In this document: positions 43,531-47,319 of the stretch, piece by piece
Position numbering within the stretch: position 1 is the stretch's first letter
How the letters are laid out: each line of letters begins with the position of its first letter
Assembly: GCA_944322375.1 (NCBI GenBank)
Contig: CALUOX010000005.1
Location: 1-47,319, forward strand
Direction: 5' to 3'
DNA: 47,319 bases
DNA from: an uncultured Alistipes sp.
GTDB lineage: Bacteria; Bacteroidota; Bacteroidia; Bacteroidales; Rikenellaceae
Notes under the pieces: model-generated
Database searches by the model: none
Seen by the model: only the letters and a program-made list of their open reading frames with translations
What the model was told of the DNA's origin: nothing
Translations under genes and position numbers: made by a program

Positions 43531-43561
43531 AAAAGAAGAGAGCAGAGGAAATCCTCCGCTC
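43531..43561 (-). terminator. Probable terminator of the nfn operon
   Basis: Minus-strand hairpin: stem GAGCGGAGGA with TCCTCTGCTC (one G-U), short loop, then TCTTCTTTT. It lies about 180 bp past the nfnB stop. Confidence 0.5.
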
Positions 43562-43739
43562 CTGTCATTCTTACGATTGCCCGTAGAGATTCCTGTCGAT
43601 CCCGATCTTCACCGTCCCCGTTTCCTCAACAGATGTCAGGAGTACCCCGCTTCCGGGAACGAACACTCCTTTTATCTGCAATCCGGACATTCCGGGAATC
43701 GTAACGGCACCGGCCGGATGACACGGTCTCTCTCCCGGA

Positions 43740-45131
43740 TCAGGCATACTTCGACTTCACATAGGCATCGATGGCCCGTGCAGCACGGCGTCCGGCGCCC
43801 ATTGCCAGAATAACCGTTGCGGCACCCGTCACCGCATCACCGCCGGCAAATACCCCCTCGCGGGAGGTCCGGCCCTCTTCATCCGCCTCCAGACAGCCGC
43901 GCCGATCGGTCTTCAGACCGGCCGTGGTGGCTGCAAGCAACGGATTCGGCGAGGTTCCCAACGCCATGATGACCACATCACACGGCAGCTCGAACTCCGA
44001 GCCCTCCTTCACGACAGGACGCCGGCGTCCGCTCTCATCCGGTTCTCCGAGCATCATCTCCACACATCGCACACCGCGCACCCAGCCCTTTTCATCACCG
44101 AGCACCTCGACCGGATTGGTCAGCATGCGGAAGACAATGCCCTCCTCCCGGGCATGATGCACCTCCTCGGCACGGGCCGGAAGTTCCCGTTCGCTGCGGC
44201 GATAAACGATCGTTGCCTCCGCACCCAGCCGCTTGGCCGTGCGTACGGCATCCATGGCCACATTTCCGCCGCCTACCACCACGACTCGCTGCCCGACATA
44301 AATCGGCGTGTCGTACGTCGCATCGTACGCATGCATCAGATTCGTGCGGGTCAGGAACTCATTGGCCGACACCACCCCGTTGAGGTTTTCGCCCGGAATA
44401 CCCATGAAGCGCGGCAGACCGGCCCCCGATCCAATGAAGACCGCATCGAAACCCTCCTCGTCGAGCAAGGAGTCCACCGTCACGGTACGGCCGACGATCA
44501 CATCGGTCTCGATTTCGACACCCAAACGCTCCACCGCCGCAACTTCACGCGCCACGATCCGCTCTTTGGGCAGTCGGAATTCCGGAATGCCATAGACCAA
44601 TACGCCGCCGACCTTGTGCAACGCCTCGAAGATCTTCACTTCGTAGCCCATTTTCGCAAGGTCGCTTGCACAGGCCAGACCGGCAGGGCCGCTGCCGATG
44701 ATTGCAATGCGGTGGCCGTTGCGGGGAGCGACAACCGACTTCCCGCTACCCTGCTCAAGGCTCCAGTCCCCGACAAAACGTTCGAGTTTGCCGATGGCGA
44801 CCGGTTCGCCCTTGATCCCCAGAACGCAAGAGCCTTCACACTGCGACTCCTGCGGGCAAACCCGTCCGCAGATCGACGGCAACGAACTGTCTCGGGCAAT
44901 GACCGCCGCCGCACCGGCGAGATCCCCTTCGTGCAGCCGCGCGATAAAGTCCGGAATCTGCACACCCACGGGGCAGGCAGCGACACATCGCGGATTACGA
45001 CAATGCAGACAGCGGGATGCCTCCGTGCGCGCCTCCGTCAAATCATAACCGTAGCACACTTCATCGAAATTGGTCGCACGAATTGCCGGATCCTGTTCGC
45101 GCACCGGCACGCGCGGTATCTTGTTTGCCAT
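43740..45131 (-). CDS. nfnB: NfnB / GltA-type NADPH oxidoreductase, large subunit
   Basis: 463 residues. The N-terminal domain has Cys residues for two Fe-S clusters: RCLHCRNPRCVAACPVG (about 40-56) and ICGRVCPQESQCEGSCVLG (about 87-105). Next come the FAD motif AIIGSGPAGLACASDLAKMGY and the second nucleotide-binding motif VVVVGGGNVAMDAVRTAKRLGA. The C-terminal GVFAGGDAVTGAATVILAMGAGR closes the FAD domain. Annotation pipelines often call it glutamate synthase small subunit, but it sits 8 bp downstream of nfnA, making NfnAB (NADH-dependent reduced ferredoxin:NADP+ oxidoreductase) the better name. The pair bifurcates NADPH electrons to ferredoxin and NAD+, or the reverse. Confidence 0.92.
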   Translation of the reverse strand: MANKIPRVPVREQDPAIRATNFDEVCYGYDLTEARTEASRCLHCRNPRCVAACPVGVQIPDFIARLHEGDLAGAAAVIARDSSLPSICGRVCPQESQCEGSCVLGIKGEPVAIGKLERFVGDWSLEQGSGKSVVAPRNGHRIAIIGSGPAGLACASDLAKMGYEVKIFEALHKVGGVLVYGIPEFRLPKERIVAREVAAVERLGVEIETDVIVGRTVTVDSLLDEEGFDAVFIGSGAGLPRFMGIPGENLNGVVSANEFLTRTNLMHAYDATYDTPIYVGQRVVVVGGGNVAMDAVRTAKRLGAEATIVYRRSERELPARAEEVHHAREEGIVFRMLTNPVEVLGDEKGWVRGVRCVEMMLGEPDESGRRRPVVKEGSEFELPCDVVIMALGTSPNPLLAATTAGLKTDRRGCLEADEEGRTSREGVFAGGDAVTGAATVILAMGAGRRAARAIDAYVKSKYA

Positions 45132-45139
45132 ACTTCTCT

Positions 45140-46024
45140 CTATTTATCGAGTCCGATTCTGCATTGATGGCCCGCCGCACGTTCGGCAGCAATGGCCCGC
45201 GCACGCTCCTCCTGCGTGCGATACATTCCCTGACGACGCATCGCCTCGTCGAAATCGACGGCATGACCGTCGAACTCGGGGCCATCGACACACGTAAAGC
45301 GCGTCCGGCCGCCTACCGTCACACGACACGCACCGCACATCCCCGTACCGTCAACCATCAGGGCGTTGAGCGAGACGGTCGTCTTCAAACCGTAAGGACG
45401 GGTCGTCAGCGCCACGAACTTCATCATGATCATCGGGCCGATGGCCACACATTCGTCGTAATGCTCTCCGCGCTTCTCCACCAGATCACGAATCACGTCG
45501 GTCACCATCCCCTTGACGCCCTCCGAACCGTCATCCGTCGCAATATGAAGATGATCGGCCACGGCACGCATCTCATCGACATAGATCAGCATGTCGCGCG
45601 TTTTGGCTCCGATAATGACATCGGCCCTGACCCCGCGGGCATGCAGCCACTTGACCTGCGGATAGACCGGAGCGGTCCCGACCCCTCCGGCAACGAAGAG
45701 GAAACGTTTGGACCTCAACTCCTCCGGCGGACAGGAGACAAACTCCGACGGCCGCCCCAGCGGACCGGCAAAATCGGCCAACGCCTCACCCTGCTCCAGC
45801 GCACAGATTTTCCGCGTCGAAACGCCGATCATCTGCGTCACGATCGTCACCGTACCCTCTGCGGCATCATAGTCGGCAATGGTCAACGGCACCCGTTCGC
45901 CATGCTCATCGGCACGAACGATAACGAACTGCCCGGGCTTTGCCGAGGCAGCGACACGCGGAGCCTCGACACGCATCCGTATGATACCGGGTGCCAGCTC
46001 CTCTTTTTCCCTGATTTTAAACAT
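45140..46024 (-). CDS. nfnA: NfnA, ferredoxin-NADP+ oxidoreductase, small subunit
   Basis: 294 residues. A ferredoxin reductase-like FAD domain (RVPLTIADYD, about residue 45) and an NAD(H) domain (FVAGGVGTAPVYPQ) precede a [2Fe-2S] site: Asp-x4-Cys-x2-Cys-x11-Cys in DGTGMCGACRV...FTC. The Asp ligand and spacing match what is known for the Nfn small subunit. Together with NfnB it forms a cytoplasmic complex with three FeS clusters and two FADs. It is the second gene of the operon, 15 bp after the DUF1573 gene. No separate promoter is seen. Confidence 0.93.
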   Translation of the reverse strand: MFKIREKEELAPGIIRMRVEAPRVAASAKPGQFVIVRADEHGERVPLTIADYDAAEGTVTIVTQMIGVSTRKICALEQGEALADFAGPLGRPSEFVSCPPEELRSKRFLFVAGGVGTAPVYPQVKWLHARGVRADVIIGAKTRDMLIYVDEMRAVADHLHIATDDGSEGVKGMVTDVIRDLVEKRGEHYDECVAIGPMIMMKFVALTTRPYGLKTTVSLNALMVDGTGMCGACRVTVGGRTRFTCVDGPEFDGHAVDFDEAMRRQGMYRTQEERARAIAAERAAGHQCRIGLDK

Positions 46025-46039
46025 ATCGTCGTATAAACT

Positions 46040-47119
46040 TTACTCTTTGATCACCGCCGTTGCGCGGACGCTCACGAGCGGGTGCTGCGGATCATCGGTC
46101 ACGATCCGGATCCGCTCGACCGCAATACCGTATTCGCACGACGAGGGGTCGAGACGAACGGAGACTGCGATTCTACCCCCGGGAGCGACCGACGTTCCGG
46201 GCCTCAGCGAGCAACCGAACGTCGAACACTCGACGGCACGCACCGTCAACGGCTCCTCACCGATGTTGCGCAATTCAAACAGCGCCGTCCGGGGTCCGGA
46301 CGCACGCTTTACCGGTCCAAATTTAACAATATTTTTGTTCAATTGTATGCAGGGGCGGGAATTATCGCCATAAGTCAGCGGATTGTCCACAGCCACCCCG
46401 CGCACCTCGAGACGGGCCGCAGACTCGCTGCCATTGACCGCAAATGCAATTTCATCAACCATCGATCCGTAAAAGCGGCAGGAATCGGGCATCTCATACC
46501 GGAGATTTACGGCACAACGCTCACCGGGAGCAAGATACGAAGGCATCGAGATGTGCAACCATCCGCTGCGTACGGGGCAGAGCGGCTGCAAACGCATCGG
46601 ACGCAGGGAGGCATTTACAAGTTCGACGGCCGATTGTCGGACAGCACCATGAGGCACCGTACCCAGATCACAGAAACAGGTCGAGGCACGCAGGCCGTTG
46701 CCCCAGTCGTATGGATAGAGCTCCTCAATGGATCGTTTGCGGGGGATCACCTCGCCGACAATCTGCAGACGAAGCGGTTCGCCCCCCGCCGAAGTAAAGA
46801 CCGAAACCTTTCGGTCAAACACCCCGGGCCGGTTTGCAGGATCATATGCAACTTCTATTTCGGAGACCTCGCCGGGCAGGACGGGTTGTCTGGAGAAACG
46901 CGGTTTTGTACAACCGCAGGTTGCGGTCACATCGGTGATCACGACGGACCGCGGGCTGCAATTCCGAAGTCGAAATCGATGAACGACCGGGCCGTTCTCC
47001 TCATGAATACGTCCGAAATTCCATGAAAGAGAGTCGGAATACAGGGCCTTCGGCTGTGCGCACACATACAACATGTTCATCAACAACAAGATAACCGAAA
47101 GAATATTCAACAAACGCAT
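46040..47119 (-). CDS. DUF1573-type secreted protein
   Basis: 359 residues from the ATG at 47119, giving a signal peptide of about 22 residues (MRLLNILSVILLLMNMLYV, then CAQ). An upstream in-frame ATG (47164) is ruled out because it lies before the -7 box at 47146-47153. Residues about 25-115 form an Ig-like (ASH-type) domain typical of DUF1573: WNFGRIHEENGPVVHRFRLRN, VTATCGCTKPRFSRQPVLPGE. A second similar domain occurs near residues 260-350 (NIVKFGPVKRASGPRTALFELRN). Function is unknown. It is the first gene of a transcript with nfnA and nfnB, which is a curious pairing of a secreted protein with a cytoplasmic redox complex. Confidence 0.82.
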   Translation of the reverse strand: MRLLNILSVILLLMNMLYVCAQPKALYSDSLSWNFGRIHEENGPVVHRFRLRNCSPRSVVITDVTATCGCTKPRFSRQPVLPGEVSEIEVAYDPANRPGVFDRKVSVFTSAGGEPLRLQIVGEVIPRKRSIEELYPYDWGNGLRASTCFCDLGTVPHGAVRQSAVELVNASLRPMRLQPLCPVRSGWLHISMPSYLAPGERCAVNLRYEMPDSCRFYGSMVDEIAFAVNGSESAARLEVRGVAVDNPLTYGDNSRPCIQLNKNIVKFGPVKRASGPRTALFELRNIGEEPLTVRAVECSTFGCSLRPGTSVAPGGRIAVSVRLDPSSCEYGIAVERIRIVTDDPQHPLVSVRATAVIKE

Positions 47120-47145
47120 TATTCTGACACGTATCAAGATTCGGA

Positions 47146-47153
47146 CAAAGATA
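47146..47153 (-). promoter_or_regulatory. -7 element of the DUF1573-nfnAB operon
   Basis: TATCTTTG on the minus strand (plus strand CAAAGATA), 26 nt before the ATG at 47119; it decides the start codon of that gene. Confidence 0.65.
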
Positions 47154-47181
47154 CATTTTTTCAAAAAAAATCGGGAAAATA

Positions 47182-47213
47182 TTTGGCGGGAAATATATTT
47201 TGCTCTATATTTG
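47182..47213 (+). promoter_or_regulatory. tRNA-Asn promoter
   Basis: TTTG (47182-47185), 20 nt, TATATTTG (47206-47213). Confidence 0.75.
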
Positions 47214-47248
47214 CACCACTCAAAACGAGGAAATGTTCTTCGAAAAAG

Positions 47249-47319
47249 CCTGAATAGCTCAGTTGGTTAGAGCACATGACTGTTAATCATGGGGTCCTAG
47301 GTTCAAGTCCTTGTTCAGG
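47249..47319 (+). tRNA. tRNA-Asn (anticodon GUU), 3' end cut by the window
   Basis: Acceptor stem CCTGAAT pairs with GTTCAGG, which ends at the last base of the window. The anticodon stem is CATGA/TCATG with loop CTGTTAA (anticodon GTT), and the T-arm has GTTCAAGTC. Only the discriminator base and beyond are missing. Confidence 0.92.

Larger units (their letters stand above)
42703..43739. other. 1037-bp intergenic region
   Basis: It lies between tRNA-Pro and the end of nfnB. It holds the tRNA terminator, a purine-rich degenerate repeat (43028-43325) and the probable nfnB terminator. The rest shows no gene that I can support; short frames lack starts or homology. Confidence 0.65.

Noticed and set aside
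43740..45131. Glutamate synthase small subunit
   Set aside because: Sequence alone fits, but the adjacent NfnA with a diagnostic [2Fe-2S] spacing and the lack of a large glutamate synthase subunit favour NfnAB.

Overview
The window comes from a fairly GC-rich member of the Bacteroidota, most likely the Bacteroidales. A Rikenellaceae/Alistipes-like gut anaerobe is my best guess, inferred from GC content and gene set and not proven. The evidence is that most confidently placed promoters are the Bacteroidota type (TTTG or TTG, 18-20 nt, then TAnnTTTG, close to the start), that Shine-Dalgarno sequences are mostly absent, and that lineage-typical families occur: DUF4837, DUF4254, DUF1573, a bamD-rpoZ-coaBC-recN operon and the electron-bifurcating NfnAB pair. 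There are no phage genes, insertion sequences, integrases or CRISPR arrays. This is a chromosomal housekeeping region.

Layout. 1-2.1 kb: start of trkA (cut by the window edge), a small Cys-rich membrane protein, and rplU-rpmA. 2.2-5.5 kb: cysQ and a tandem pair of secreted S1/P1-type zinc nucleases. 5.7-9.4 kb: a DUF4254-GT9 pair divergent from a GH73-LysM muramidase-like lipoprotein and a conserved protein. 9.5-17.8 kb: dipeptidyl peptidase IV, greA, a cardiolipin synthase, a DUF4837 lipoprotein, a NodB deacetylase and efp. 18.3-25 kb: lysC, prolyl oligopeptidase, dapD, birA and gcvH. 25.4-34.5 kb: a stand-alone DUF4435 protein, a YciH/SUI1 factor, a large protease-like/propeller/outer-membrane-barrel protein, a small secreted protein, a class A PBP and asd. 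34.8-39 kb: the bamD-rpoZ-coaBC-recN operon. 39.1-42.7 kb: a small membrane protein, rpsT, tRNA-Glu, a FecCD/FecE-type importer and tRNA-Pro. 43.7-47.3 kb: a DUF1573-nfnA-nfnB operon and tRNA-Asn, which is cut by the window end.

How the genes work together. lysC, asd and dapD supply three steps of lysine/diaminopimelate synthesis but lie in three places. The class A PBP, GH73 enzyme and deacetylase act on the cell wall, and BamD, the GT9 enzyme and the barrel protein on the outer membrane. The two S9 peptidases and the two S1/P1 nucleases suggest scavenging of peptides and nucleic acids. NfnAB couples NADH, NADPH and ferredoxin pools.

The most unusual signal is not a gene. The intergenic spaces are long and carry many unrelated minisatellite-like tandem repeats (units of 16, 47/92, about 75, about 95 and 229 bp, plus hexamer-like purine DNA). 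They also carry nine runs of seven to nine G or C, all outside genes, usually with the G's on the RNA-sense strand downstream of a gene. Other points of note are overlapping opposed promoters, a CoaBC with Ser at the expected catalytic Cys, and the protease-like outer membrane fusion.
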